64,000 bases of DNA, taken from assembly GCA_029204225.1 (NCBI GenBank), contig CM055096.1:61732957-61796956 (forward strand), given 5' to 3'. The translations under genes were made by a program, and so were the position numbers. Source of the stretch: Diphasiastrum complanatum. Taxonomy: Eukaryota; Streptophyta; Lycopodiopsida; Lycopodiales; Lycopodiaceae. Of this stretch, positions 22,640 to 33,105 are shown in pieces; position 1 is the first letter of the stretch; each line of letters begins with the position of its first letter. The notes under the pieces are model-generated. The model was given only the letters and a program-made list of their open reading frames with translations, did no database searches and was not told the origin of the DNA.

Positions 22640-23870
22640 GTGCTAGGATCTTGTTTTGTATTGATCACATTCAAATTCTACTTTGTGTCCTAGATCTATG
22701 ATTATGCTTACAGAGAGCAGATTTGTAGGTAAATTGGGTACATATAGGACTTTAGAAAGTAGCTTAGATTGATCATTTGCAAAGCTTAATTTTACAATAC
22801 CTCATCTTTAATAGCTTTTGTGCTATCGCCAAGGTGAACGTATTTGTTGGTACTGTAGGGTGTATAGGACTTAAAATAGCCCATGAGACTGGTCATATGC
22901 TAAGTGACACCGAAATCCAGAAACCAAGAACTGTCGTTGGATGCTCCTTGATGGCTGGTCATGAAAGCATCATGATCCGCTTCTTGAATGGGTTGTGGAG
23001 CTTCTAAAGTTGCAGTGGCCACTTGATTTGACTGTCCCTTGCTGTTGCTCCTTGCTTGTAGTATCCGACAATCTTGAATCTCGTGGTTGTTTCTCTTCCA
23101 ATTTGTAAAACAACTTCTTCTTAGTCTGCGAATTTGACAGTTCTTTGTGTTGTGCTTGTTTCTGGTCTTGCTTTGATTGCTTTCGGCCTTTCTTCTTCTT
23201 CTTCTTAGTCATGCTCTTGTTGGTGTACAAAGTGTGAGAATTAGCTGAGGAACTGGAGGCTTCATTCGTTCACGTGTCTTTCTACAACAACATTGCAATG
23301 ACTTTTGAGAGAGTCAGCTCTGGATGCATCGTGATGATCATCATCCAGCTATCATATGAGCTTGGCAAGCTTGTAATCAGTTGCATTACTGTGTCTTGAT
23401 CATCTATGATAGATCCAACAACAGCCATTTGCTTTAGCAGGTTTTTGAATTGGTTGATGTGATTCTACAAGGAATCACCATTTGCCATCTTGAGGGAGTA
23501 AAATTCCTTCCTGAGATGTAGCTTGGAAGCTATACCTCGCACTTCATATAATGTGCTCAAGATGTCCCAGACTTCTTTGATGTCTGAGCTTCGGACACAT
23601 GGCTGATCTGAGAATACGCAATGTTGAGGATGATTAGCGCAAATGCTTTGCCATCCTTCAGCTTCCACTTGGAGATCGCTGCGTCTTCAGTTTCAGGTTT
23701 TCCCTCTGCACCTGTAACAACATCATACAACTCCTTAGCCATTAGCACGGTTCTCATCTTAAATTTCCACAGATGGTAATTAGCTCCATCAAACTTGTCT
23801 ATGATAGGACTGGCTTTCCCTTGGAAATCCATGTGGAAGATTAGTCTAGGTGATAGGTGTTGAAAATTGT
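22640..23870 (-). pseudogene. Family B copia gag and protease
   Basis: Gag opens MDFQGKASPIIDKFDGANYH and continues with LWKFKMRTVLMAKELYDVVT and KLKDGKAFALIILNIAYSQI; frames shift near 23560 into LYEVRGIASKLHLRKEFYSL. A Lys-rich stretch and a one-knuckle zinc finger (CKVCGRKNHEIQDC region) lie near 23080-23200. The protease site appears as SSWFLDFGVT near 22930, where the usual DSGA catalytic motif has become DFGV. Gag forms the particle and protease processes it; both are dead here. Confidence 0.85.
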
Positions 23871-23919
23871 CACTTCTCACTTGATATTGTTTATTGTAAA
23901 TAAAGATCAAACATTAGAA

Positions 23920-24335
23920 CAATGTTGATGATATGATTTTACACGTGTGGAGCCTGTTCCCACGTGTGAAAGAAAGTACTTTTCATACTTGTATATATCT
24001 AAATTGATTTTGTATCAATCTAGTTAGTGTGGACATGATATGACTAGTTTTTAGTCAAGTTGAATAGTCACCTAGAAATTAGCTTTTCCTTGCATGTGTA
24101 TGAGTAAATGCTCCCACATGGCAAGTGGATGTTCACACGTGTGTATAGAGTTCTAGAAAATAAGAGTTGACCATTTTTCTTAGATCCTATTTTGTAGAGA
24201 ATATTCCTATATTCTAGGAGACTAGCTCTTTGGATTTTAGCCATATTCTAGAAGGTCAACTTTGGATAAGGATCAAGGATGGATCAAATGGATAGATCTG
24301 AGTGACGTGGCACTCTTCACACGTTTGAAGACCTG
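23920..24335 (+). repeat. Family E-type LTR fragment
   Basis: Holds ACACGTGTGGAGCCTGTTCC and CACGTGTGAAA, which match in reverse complement the block near 60815-60860 of the minus-strand LTR at 60083. It is truncated at both ends and lies between family B gag and a family B LTR remnant. Confidence 0.55.
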
Positions 24336-24344
24336 TTGGAATAT

Positions 24345-24475
24345 ATGGATGTACAAGCTGTAGCGACAATTAGTTCAAATATGCAAACTGTGCGACAACA
24401 TGAGTAAAAATGCAATAGCATGAATGGAAGCAGATTAACATATGATTTAGGAGAGTAGACGAGATAAATCCAATA
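24345..24475 (-). repeat. Family B LTR fragment (probable remnant of the 5' LTR)
   Basis: Matches the last 130 bp of the LTRs at 3600 and 19269: GACTGTGCGACAACATGAGT-type block, GCAGATTAACATA, GAGATAAATCCAA. It ends CCAATA (for CCAACA) at 24475. The following TATCT resembles CATCT before 19269, a possible imperfect target duplication. Confidence 0.65.
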
Positions 24476-24570
24476 TATCTCAGATTTAACAACCTAGTAA
24501 ATCTGAAGATTGAAATTTTTCAGGATCCACATTAAGAGGGGGTGCAATATCCTATAATTCATCAAACAAC
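24476..24570 (+). mobile_element. 3' end of another + strand copia: purine tract and LTR start
   Basis: GGATCCACATTAAGAGGGGG followed by TGCAATATCC resembles the layout at 43165-43195 (GGTCCATATTAAAGGAGGAG). Only a few tens of bases of the LTR remain before the transposase-like region. Confidence 0.45.
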
Positions 24571-24591
24571 TTATTTATTGTTCTTAATTAC

Positions 24592-25987
24592 TTGTTGAGA
24601 TACATTGTGACATTCTATGATATAACCTTTGAAAAGGTGAACGACAAAGTAATCATAGTACTTAAGTTAGATGAGTCAGAAATTGTGAAAGGGCAAAAGA
24701 TGGAGAGGGTTAGTATAACTCTCATGAATGGTGCACTATACAAACAGAGGACCAAGAGGATTTCAAATTTAGTGTCCAGTCAAAAAATGATATATGGTGG
24801 TTGGCAGTGTTTTAGGTAACTAGCCTCATTATTACATTACATTCATTGAATAGTATTAATTCTTTGTAAACTTGTTTGATTAATTCTTTGGACAGGTGCT
24901 GAAGGAGGATCATAATATATTATCATAGATATTCTCAAGGACATCTTATCCTAGGATCATCAAGGACCATATAAATGGAGGACTTCTCAATGTTCCAGGA
25001 GTTGGAGACTTCAACGTTGAATGGCACTTAGCAGATGATTTGAAAACATTGAAATGCATGTATAATGTCTCTCACAGTGATACATCTAAACACCCTTGTT
25101 TGTACTGCATGAAAATGGCAAAAGATGTTACTAGGAGCACATGAATTACTAGAGAATATGCAGATTCAAACTGGCAGCCTGTGCTACCTATCCCCTTGAA
25201 AAATTGTAGAAGTTAGATTAATAGAAAAGATCATTTATCTTCATATAGTTATTGCTTGTAATAGTAAGCCAGCATCATCCACAAAGGAAGCTATCTCTCG
25301 ATTAGAAGAAGTGTTATCAAAAGCAGGACTTCATAAGGGACATGTCAAAATTCAAAAAGATGAAAAGCTTTCAAGAAAGACTAAAAATATGCCAACTAAG
25401 CCAAGCATAGGAAGAGCAAAAGCACATCGATTCCTATCAAATCATACTGGTAAGGCTTCTAATATTCAACACTCAGTCTGGACAGATATTATTGCTGCCA
25501 CTCAGGACTGCGAGAAAGATGGCAAAACTAGAGTACTAAAAGTTGATGTATGGAAGAAGCTTGATAGTATGATTGCTATTCTATGAAAAGATAAATACTT
25601 TGATATTGATAAGAAAGTCGTACAAAGGACTTGTGTCGAGTTTGTTGATGCAGTATCAAAAGCATGGGGAGAAGATCACATCACTCATTACATGGTTAGT
25701 ATAAATTCTTCAAGATGCTTTCAATTTTTCATATATATTTAGATCCAAACATAAAACTAACATTATGGTTTTGAAATCTACAGCACATACTAAGAGATCA
25801 TACAACATTTTTTGCAAACACATATGGAAGCCTGAGTGTCTGGTCATCACAAGGGATGGAGAAGTTACATCGGCTAGCATGGGTAGCATTTCATCAAAAT
25901 ACACACATGGAGGAACCAATGAAAAACAAAACTACATTTGTCGATTATTTCAGTGGTTCTGCTGTAGAGTTCAGATTCGACATATAA
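24592..25987 (+). pseudogene. Intron-containing DNA transposase-like relic
   Basis: Four exon-like blocks. Block 1 (24592-24815) reads KVNDKVIIVLKLDESEIVKG and ends at an AG/GTAACT donor; a TTTGGACAG acceptor lies at 24895. Block 2 reads VLKEDHNILS, stop, then VEWHLADDLKTLKCMYN and SKHPCLYCMK. Block 3 (25270-25694) reads LEEVLSKAGLHKGHVKIQKD, GRAKAHRFLSNHTGK and ITHYM at an ATG/GTTAGT donor. An acceptor CTACAG at 25783 leads into HILRDHTTFFANTYGSLSVW, SSQGMEKLHRLAWVAFHQNT and a stop at 25985. The last junction keeps frame. The layout (HPCxYC knuckle, later YGSLxxxSxQGxEKxH) resembles an uncharacterised eukaryotic transposase group I recall from animal genomes; I cannot name it. One in-frame stop, so probably dead. 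Confidence 0.5.
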
Positions 25988-26010
25988 CAAAGTCCACAAA
26001 ATACAACAAG

Positions 26011-26640
26011 TTTAAAAAAGCATGCAAGTTCATACAGGAAGAGAAAATTAGATGATTGTTGAGTAGAAGATAACAAACACATTCAATCATCATTGTCATC
26101 AAATCATGACATGTTCAAAATTGCTTGCAAATTCATGGAACAAGAGAGAGGAGAAATACTCAATGTAAATATATTGATTGTATTATAACAACACAAAGTG
26201 TTCACTATTCATCATCAGCTTTTGTGTTAGCTTCTATGGCTGTATTGTCATGAAAAAATTCTCTGCTAGAGTATGCATCTAATTAATGTGCATTATCCTT
26301 ATTTCCACTAAGCTCAATATAAGTAGAGTACAATGAATAATGGGAGCTCCTTAAAGGAACATTCCCATAAGTAAAACCTAGAATGTTCAAAACATAAGAT
26401 CTTTTGACGAAAATGATCTTATTTGTCTTAACAAATTTATCTCCTCATAGATAAAATGATAAAGTTTTAACTGGCATTATCAGAGTCTCCCCTACTGGAC
26501 TCAGCTTCGAATGAGCAATACAGATCTCATTCTTCAGAAAATGCCTAAGATAGTGGTCAAGTCCACTATCCCTTTGAACGAGGATGCATGTTGTCTGTAA
26601 CCCCACCTCGTCTCGCAGGAAAGTCATCAATTATTTATGA
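26011..26640. other. No gene recognised (possible 3' flank of the transposase-like relic)
   Basis: AT-rich with short ORFs only. No terminal inverted repeat could be paired by eye with sequence left of 24592. Confidence 0.35.
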
Positions 26641-26984
26641 CTCTCTTATGCTTGTTTGACCAAAAATCTCACTTCTAGGCTTGCTAATCACACTTTCTTG
26701 AAATCTAGTCATCAATTTGAGGTCATAGCCACATTATTTCATACAATTGGCTTGTATTTGAGTGATTTATGGATTCTTTGAGTGTTTCACACGTGCCAAA
26801 GATAGCTTGACCCAAACTTAGCCCATACTTCAAAGTGATCTAGATTAAGAGAGATTGGAAAAGCTAGTGAGGTCCATATCTCACTTTGTTGCAAGATCTT
26901 GCATAAGAGTTGGTAGTACATCTTTCAAGGATCATGTAGTGAGAGAGAAGCAACATTTTAGTGTCTCATTACAAGGATTCCTCA
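26641..26984 (+). mobile_element. Family A copia leader
   Basis: GTGTTTCACACGTGCCAAAG at about 26780 and the following CCCATACTTCAAAG match the reverse complement of the leader of the complete family A element (near 40795). The leader runs into gag. No 5' LTR is present. Confidence 0.6.
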
Positions 26985-28010
26985 CTATTACATGGAATCT
27001 ATGGGTTCCTACCGATTGGAATCTAGTGAAAGACTATCTACCTCCAACTATTCTATTTGGAAGGTTAGAATGGAGTCAATCTTGATACTCCAAGATGTGA
27101 TGGACATTGTACTTGGGATTGAGGAGGAGTGTCAAGTCCTTCAAGAAGTACAAAAGTACAAGAAGAGAGCTAGGATGGCTCTCCACCTTATCAAGATGAA
27201 TGTCTCTAATGAGATTTTGAGAGAGATTGGTGATTGCAACTCGGCCAAGCAAGCTTGTGATCAAGAGTGCAAATTGAAGGAGTAGGGACCATTTCCTTGA
27301 AGCTTGCATAATCAAAAGTTCTATCTCTTGAAGAGGTTCTTTCTGTTCCCAAGATTACAAAGAATATTATAAGTGTTGGCAAATTACTTGATGGTGGTCT
27401 TGATGTCAATTTCCATATTGACAATTGTGTGATCAAGAAGGATGGTGAGATCCTTGCATGTAGATCAATATATGAAGGCATCTACAAATTGAATCCAAGA
27501 GAGAGTGCCAAATCTCTTGATGTTGCTTATGTATCCAAGTCTTCAAAGGAGGAGGATCACACAAGATGCACATTTCTTCTTTCTTCAAGATCTATGGTGC
27601 ATGATTATTTCCTATTCTTCAAAGCATATGTTGAGATGGAATTCTCATTGAAAATCAAAGCTTTGAGAAGTGATGGAGCTCTTGGAAGAAATACACCATA
27701 TGAAGTATTATTTAAGAAGCCTAAGGATGATTACCTAAGTGCCTTTGTAGGTTCTTGCTTTGCACATATTCCCTTGGAAAAAAAGAGGAGGAATGATCCA
27801 AGCTTATGGATCGTGGTTGGATGCTTATCCACCAAGGAGGCCCATAAAGCCATTATAATCTCTATTTCAAAAGTGATTGAGAGCAAACAAGTCATATTTT
27901 ATGAAGATCTACATTCAACCTTGGAAGGGGCTGAGCTCAAGGCATCTCAAGATGCATCTCAAATCATATCTATTGAATATTATAAAGATGTGGAAGGGGT
28001 CCAAGTTTGA
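26985..28010 (+). pseudogene. Family A copia gag-pol, multiply deleted
   Basis: Gag reads LESSERLSTSNYSIWKVRME, ILQDVMDIVLGIEEECQVLQ and MNVSNEILREIGDCNSAKQA, then jumps (near 27280) to a protease-distal part GVGTISLKLA and SLEEVLSVPKITKNIISVGK. Pre-integrase GEILACRSIYEGIYKLNPRE follows. Integrase is reduced to FLFFKAYVEMEFSLKIKALR joined from SDG straight to ALGRNTPYEVLFKKPKDDYL, removing the core with the catalytic Glu. The chromodomain-like C-terminal part CLSTKEAHKAIIISISKVIE follows and ends in a stop. The zinc knuckle, protease catalytic site and all of RT are missing. A 3' LTR of the same family lies at 28935. Confidence 0.85.
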
Positions 28011-28934
28011 GGAGGAGCCTCCTTAGCATACGATTTCAAGGGGATCTTCAAGATGGATATTGAAGTCCTTATGGCTCATCTTTTATGGTAAGGAGAGGAA
28101 ATTTTCAGGTGGTACTCACTTTAACATTCTCACTTATGCTTCTCTTCCATTGCTTGATGCACTATCTTGCTTTATTGAGATTTCTACATCTCAAAGTTCA
28201 AGAGTGGCAATACTAGCTTTGTATAATGCCTATTGTATGGACATATTTCTTGTCATGAAAGGCTTAGATATGTTTCCAAATTTCTTTGAAAGCAAGAGAT
28301 TGTGTTATCAAAAGTATGCTCTTGGATCTTGTAAGAGCAAGATTGAGTTTGATACTCATAGTTTAAAAAATCATGTTTTTACATGTTTTGAAACAATTTG
28401 TAAACTTATCTTGAGATTAAGTGAAGCATCCAAAGAGGACACTTACATCCTTGAGTAAGTGTTTAGTCTTAAAAGGATCAAGATTTCATTTGATTTCAAG
28501 ATTAGATCCATCATGGATAAAGTTCATAGTATGTGGACTAGTCAAGCTAGTATGCTTAATCTTCAAGATCTACACTTTTGCTCATCTTATGATCTTGATC
28601 TCTATGATCTTTGGAACATTTATGAGGCATGGAAGCCTCAAATTTCCATCTATATGGTACAACCATCTTCATGCCAAGTTCAACTTTCAAATCAAAGACC
28701 ATCATCAAGCATGGAGGAGGCACATTGAAATAGTGGCAAATTGGTGGAGTACTCTTCAAAGATATTAACAAGAGATTTATACCAAAGAGATCTTATCATG
28801 GATTTGGTGAGGTGCTGCTATGATGGACTCTTTTGCTGGTTTTCTAATTCATATACATACAAAAGGATCCACTCAAAAAGTCTCACAAACTTCTCAAATG
28901 ATCTAGTACCTTTCCAAGCTATCATTGTGAGGAG
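28011..28934 (+). mobile_element. Non-coding 3' part of the deleted family A element
   Basis: No copia domain can be read between the integrase stop and the LTR. ORFs at 28060-28458 and 28459-28728 have no recognised domain. It ends with TGTGAGGAG, the purine tract of the LTR at 28935. Confidence 0.4.
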
Positions 28935-29771
28935 TGTGAAAAATTGGCAAAAATCTAGCTTGGCAATTTTATGTCTTTTATGTTTGTGAGTACATTTCAC
29001 ATGTGTGAAGCATGTTCCCACATGTGTAAAATAGTTTATCATAGCTTTAGGGGTTTCATAAAGTTTTTTTGTCAAGCTTCTTTGTGTAGAGTTGTGATAG
29101 GTCCAAAAATTGGCATAGATGTCAAATTGGAAAAATCCACATGCTATTGAGCCAAAAGTGAGTCATGATGCAATCTCAAACTAGATAGGCACATGAATAG
29201 GGTTTTGACACTTGTAGTAAAGTAATTTGATGAGTGATAGATTCAAAGGTCGGTTTTGGTCAAGGGGTCCAATAGGAACTAAGAACTCTTCAAGAGGGGT
29301 CCAATAAGATTAAGGAGGTGATGATTAGGGGTCCAATAGAATTGAGGAGGCCATGATTAGGGTTCCAATAGAATTGAAGAGGCTATGATTAGGGGTCCAA
29401 TAGCATGCAAGGAGAGATTTCCACAAACTCTATATGTAGTTCTCCTTATGATCATTATGTAAGCTGAGTTTTTGAGTCAATCTTTGTATGGCGAGACTTG
29501 CTTGTTCAATCTTCTCTCTCTACTTGAGTTGAATTATCTCTATTCTCTCTCTACCCGAGGAGAGGAGTTTAATTTTACTTAGTTTCTTCAAGAATCACTT
29601 CCTCTCATGTGTATGTACTTTGGTCACCAACAAATGCATTCATCTTTGCCTCTATCCTTGGTTTTTTGATCTAGATCTTGGAAATCAATCTAGAATCCAT
29701 CAACAAATGCACAAGTTTATTTAGGAGATTAATCACACATTTTAGGACATTCCCAAACGTGTGAATTTTCA
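28935..29771 (+). repeat. Family A 3' LTR with U3 tandem motif
   Basis: Starts TGTGAAAAATTGGC after GAGGAG and ends GTGTGAATTTTCA. It shares AATTGGCATAGATG, CACATGCTATTGAGCC and repeated GGGGTCCAATAGAATTGA units (29270-29410) with the LTRs at 31794, 37403, 41344 and 48998. It is longer (837 bp) because of an extra CACATGTGTGAAGCATGTTC block near its start. Confidence 0.75.
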
Positions 29772-30045
29772 CGTAGCTTGCATTTGAAGGATTCAGAAAC
29801 AATATTGTCAGGAGTAGGCCACTCATCACTCTGAAAATTAGGCAATGAAATTGTTTCGAGCTTGCCAAAACTTCCATTTGTTTGTGACAGATATAAAGAT
29901 TCATAAAAATATATACCACAATCTGCAGGTTTCTTTGGACTTCTTCCTATGTATTGTCGCTTTCCAACATCACAGTGAATCACGTCCAATATTCGTACAA
30001 GTGATTGTGCTGACTCCCATTCACTTATGCATGATGGATATAAAT
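29772..30045 (-). pseudogene. Exon-like block of unknown host gene, cut by the LTR
   Basis: The minus strand has a strong acceptor TTTTTTCTTTCTTTCAG and then an open frame. It contains SCISEWESAQSLVRILDVIH, CDVGKRQYIGRSPKKPADCG, IYFYESLYLSQTNGSFGKLE and SDEWPTPDNIVSESFKCKLR. It runs without a stop to the end of the LTR at 29771. It joins in frame to the block at 30152 across a 106-nt intron. Not a transposon domain I know; the family is unrecognised. Alternatives are a captured gene fragment or a domain of an unknown transposon. Confidence 0.45.
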
Positions 30046-30151
30046 CTGAAAGAAAGAAAAAATGTTGAGGCCTTTAAATCGTAATCTGAAGAGCATTAAT
30101 AAAAAAAACACCTATGATTGCAGTAGAGTGCATACATTTTGATATACTTAC

Positions 30152-30215
30152 AGTTACATTTTCGATGATCATGAAGATTGCTATCTTGTACTTTTATTTT
30201 TGAATGCTTATATAC
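30152..30215 (-). pseudogene. Upstream exon-like block with consensus donor
   Basis: Reads KIKVQDSNLHDHRKCN and ends at GTAAGT, a consensus 5' splice site. Splicing to 30045 completes a Tyr codon and keeps frame. The upstream limit is unclear because a stop lies about seven codons further up. Confidence 0.4.
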
Positions 30216-30225
30216 ATGTTATACT

Positions 30226-30386
30226 AAAACTTTTGATATCGAGTGACCTCCCAGAGTAGTCTTGAATTCTAGGATTTTTGCTTTCCAATAAGATTTGCAT
30301 GTCATTTTTGCCCTTTTCTTCTGTCAAACATTGCCTTTTGATGATGGATGCAACAACACCCACAAATTCTTCGTATATTTTGTTGG
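30226..30386 (-). pseudogene. Possible cytochrome P450 fragment (CYP72-clan-like)
   Basis: Minus-strand reading ANKIYEEFVGVVASIIKRQC, then EEKGKNDMQILLESKNP and YSGRSLDIKSF resembles the helix G-H region before the I-helix in CYP72-clan P450s, where EKxKDLLQxxLE...SFxVDNCK is typical. The diagnostic I-helix AGHETT and heme-binding loop are not present, so this rests on about 50 residues and is tentative. It is in a different frame from the exon-like pair to its left. Confidence 0.25.
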
Positions 30387-30929
30387 CTTCTAGTTATCAG
30401 CTTCATCTTTCTCATTGTAAAGAATCATAGACTCAACTGTAGATGTTGGTCTCCTTGTCTTTGCTATTTTGAAAGCTTGGGCGTCAAAATTCTCTTTGAT
30501 ATGATACTTAATTTCAATTTTTTGTATCACATTTAATCTACTGTGAATGTCACAATAGTCATGTTATTGTGCATACTATATCTTAAATAACTATGCATAC
30601 TATATTTCTATAACTGTAACTAGTATGATTAGCAAATTTAATTATACTAACCAGCATAATTAAGTAAATTTAACTTGAGGTATTGACGTCGAGCAGATTA
30701 GCACGTGTCGGGCAGGAAGAGAAAACCAATGGGATACGTCCATGCTGCCTAGACAAAAATTTCAAAGTTTTCTATAATGTATTTTTATTTCTCAGTTTAT
30801 TTGAACTATGTTACGTAGATTTCAAATTTGCGAATTTTGATTGGGCCAGGTGACGGTCGAAATTAGAGAAAAAAATAAAAGTATCTTTTCAAAGGTCCTT
30901 TTATTTATTTATTTTGGAACTCCTCTTAT
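30387..30929. other. AT-rich stretch, no gene recognised
   Basis: A short minus-strand open run (AQAFKIAKTRRPTSTVESMI, near 30480-30400) may extend the exon-like region. The remainder has no recognised feature. Confidence 0.3.
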
Positions 30930-31495
30930 ATTCGACTCTGTGTAAATTTTCCAACCTAGTGTATAAATTCCAACCCTTTATAAAATTCTGACCCTTTGTA
31001 CTGTCAACTCAAAAATTCGACCCACGTTGTGACTTTGACAGGCCGCCTACTTCTGTACATAACTCTCTGGCAAATATGACGGCTACCTATTGCAAGACAA
31101 ATGAAGTCAATCAAGTAGATTAATGTCAGCTTTCAATGTATTGATCAATCAAGAAAGATCTACTAGAGTCAGTGCTCTAATCAGGTTATCATCCTGCAGG
31201 CATTTTGTTGTAAACTAGTCAAGTTAAGTTTTTGAATCAATCAGTTATCTATCAACGAACTCAACTGAAGTTTTGTTTGAGCACCTACAGTTTTTGCACC
31301 CAGCTTCATGCATTGTACTTATGGTTCTGATATCAATTTGAGTTCATTTTTGTTGCACTATTGTACTGTTCTATTTGCACATTGTAATATCTGATTCATC
31401 GAGAACTTGATTCTATACTAGTAACTGCCACATTTCCAATCCATAGCCTGCTCAACACTTTCGCTACTAATCTCGATTTTCTCTGATTTTTGACA
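30930..31495 (+). repeat. Family C LTR, 3' two thirds
   Basis: Collinear with 48290-48910: repeated GACCCTTTG/AACCCTTTA units, then ATCATCCTGCAGGC, TAACTGCC.CATTTCCAATC and CATAGCCTGCTCA, ending TTTTTGACA. No primer site follows (AACAATTGATACC instead), so this may be a solo LTR or a truncated copy. The left end is not defined. Confidence 0.65.
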
Positions 31496-31793
31496 ACAAT
31501 TGATACCAAAAATCAGAAATATTTTTCTAAAGTTCATTTTAAAAATAATATGGTTTTCTGACTTACTATAGAGCCATTCTATTCTAATTAAAAATTAGCT
31601 ATGTAGAATTTATAATGTGGTAGTTGATCAAATCTAGAGGTGGTACATTCTATTTCAGTTTTCAATGTATCTTCATTTAGCCAAGTGAATGATATACTTG
31701 AGATAACTAGCTTTGGTGAGAATTTATAGTTGATGCACAAGACATATATCAACATCAATGCTTAAATATTCATGATAATTTTTTGAGGAGGAG
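31496..31793 (+). mobile_element. 3' internal end of a family A copia
   Basis: ATCAACATCAATGCTTAAAT and TTTTTTGAGGAGGAG match the bases just inside the 3' LTR of the complete family A element (38140-38190, opposite strand). No coding sequence remains; the upstream join to family C lies somewhere in 31496-31680. Confidence 0.65.
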
Positions 31794-32487
31794 TGTGAAA
31801 AATGCAAAAAGATTATATATGTAGTTGTAGGGGTCTTACACATTTTATGTCAACCATCTTGGTGTAGGATGTTGATAGGGTCAAATTTGGCATAGATGGC
31901 AAATTGTCTAATTCCACATGTAATGCCATTATTGAGCCAAAGTAGTGTAGGAGACAAAACTTGAGCTAAATGATTAGTAGACAAGTGTAATGCTTTTGTT
32001 TGATGAAGTTCAAGAGGTCCAATAGGATTTAGAGGTGGAACCATCAATGGTCCAATAGGATTTTAGATATGATTGAGAATGATCTAATAGAATCAAGAGG
32101 TGAATGGATCAATGGTCCAATAGGATTAAGAGGTGGCAAAAGTGAGGTCCAATCATGTTTGAGCATTGTGTTAGCTCGTGGATCTATAATATTATTGTAC
32201 TTCTCATTGAGATCTAACTGAATTGGAAATTGTGTTGATTTTGAGTCTAAGTGATAGTAGCATTCTCTCTCTGCCTGAGAGCAAGCTAATTTTGTACTTG
32301 GTTTTTATTTTGGATCACTTCTCACACGTCTGTACCTACTTTGGAAGTGAGTTAATGCATGTAAAAGTGTGTTTTTGCCATAGATGTGAAGATAGATCTT
32401 GAACGTCAATCTTGATCATTGTGCATCCACACATCTTAGGAGATCTTAATCACACTTAGTGGACACTCCACACATGTGAAATTCACA
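31794..32487 (+). repeat. Family A 3' LTR
   Basis: TGTGAAAAATGC directly after the purine tract, ending ATGTGAAATTCACA. Shares GTGTAGGATGTTGATAGG, TTTGGCATAGATGGCAAATT and AAGAGGTCCAATAGGATT with the LTRs of the complete element. Length 694 bp. Confidence 0.85.
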
Positions 32488-33024
32488 CGACCGAGTCAGA
32501 ACATCAAACTGGACCGAACCGAGTGAAAGGAACTTGACCGAGCTGAGTGGACGTGGAGAGAAAGGAACTCGACCGAGCCGAGTGGAGGAGAGGATGGGAA
32601 TGCTTGCAACTCATCTGTTTTTGCAATTATGTGTTTTTTTTTTGAGGCTTGCAGTTGATGATAACTTGAATCCTCGCAATTCAGCGTTGTGTACTGACTC
32701 CTGATCTCAGTCACTTTGCAATTGGAATAGCAATCACGACAGAGCAACAATGATAACAAGTTGTGTAGACGTACTAATAGAGAGGTCATGCGAATTAGCA
32801 GCGCAAAGAGATGGAGACAGTTCTTCTACACGAGATGGAGTTTTTTCAAACAATTACAGAAGAATTTGACTAAAAAGGTTGGTTCTACACTCGGTGAAGA
32901 TCTACAAAGAAGCCGCTGCCATGAAAATCTAAGATCCATAACCTGCTTTGACTATGAAAATGATCTAGCCGAACTGAATGGGCGTGAGGCTGGCGCCTGG
33001 CGTGTGGCACTGTTGTTTTTTTTT
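32488..33024. other. Unrecognised stretch with short GACCGAGC repeats
   Basis: AAGGAACTYGACCGAGCYGAG occurs in near-tandem at 32525-32590. A + strand open frame (32761-33063) has no recognised domain. Confidence 0.35.
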
Positions 33025-33105
33025 AAGTTGTATTTAGGGCTTAAGGTTAGATTAGGGTTGTAGGTAGGTAGGGTTAGGTTAGGTTTAGGGCTAAACTTTT
33101 CTTTT
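33025..33105 (+). repeat. Degenerate telomere-like patch
   Basis: Contains TTTAGGGCTTAAGG, ATTAGGGTTG, AGGGTTAGGTTAGG and TTTAGGGCTAAAC, i.e. several TTTAGGG/TTAGGG-like words within 80 bases. Not a perfect array. Confidence 0.45.
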
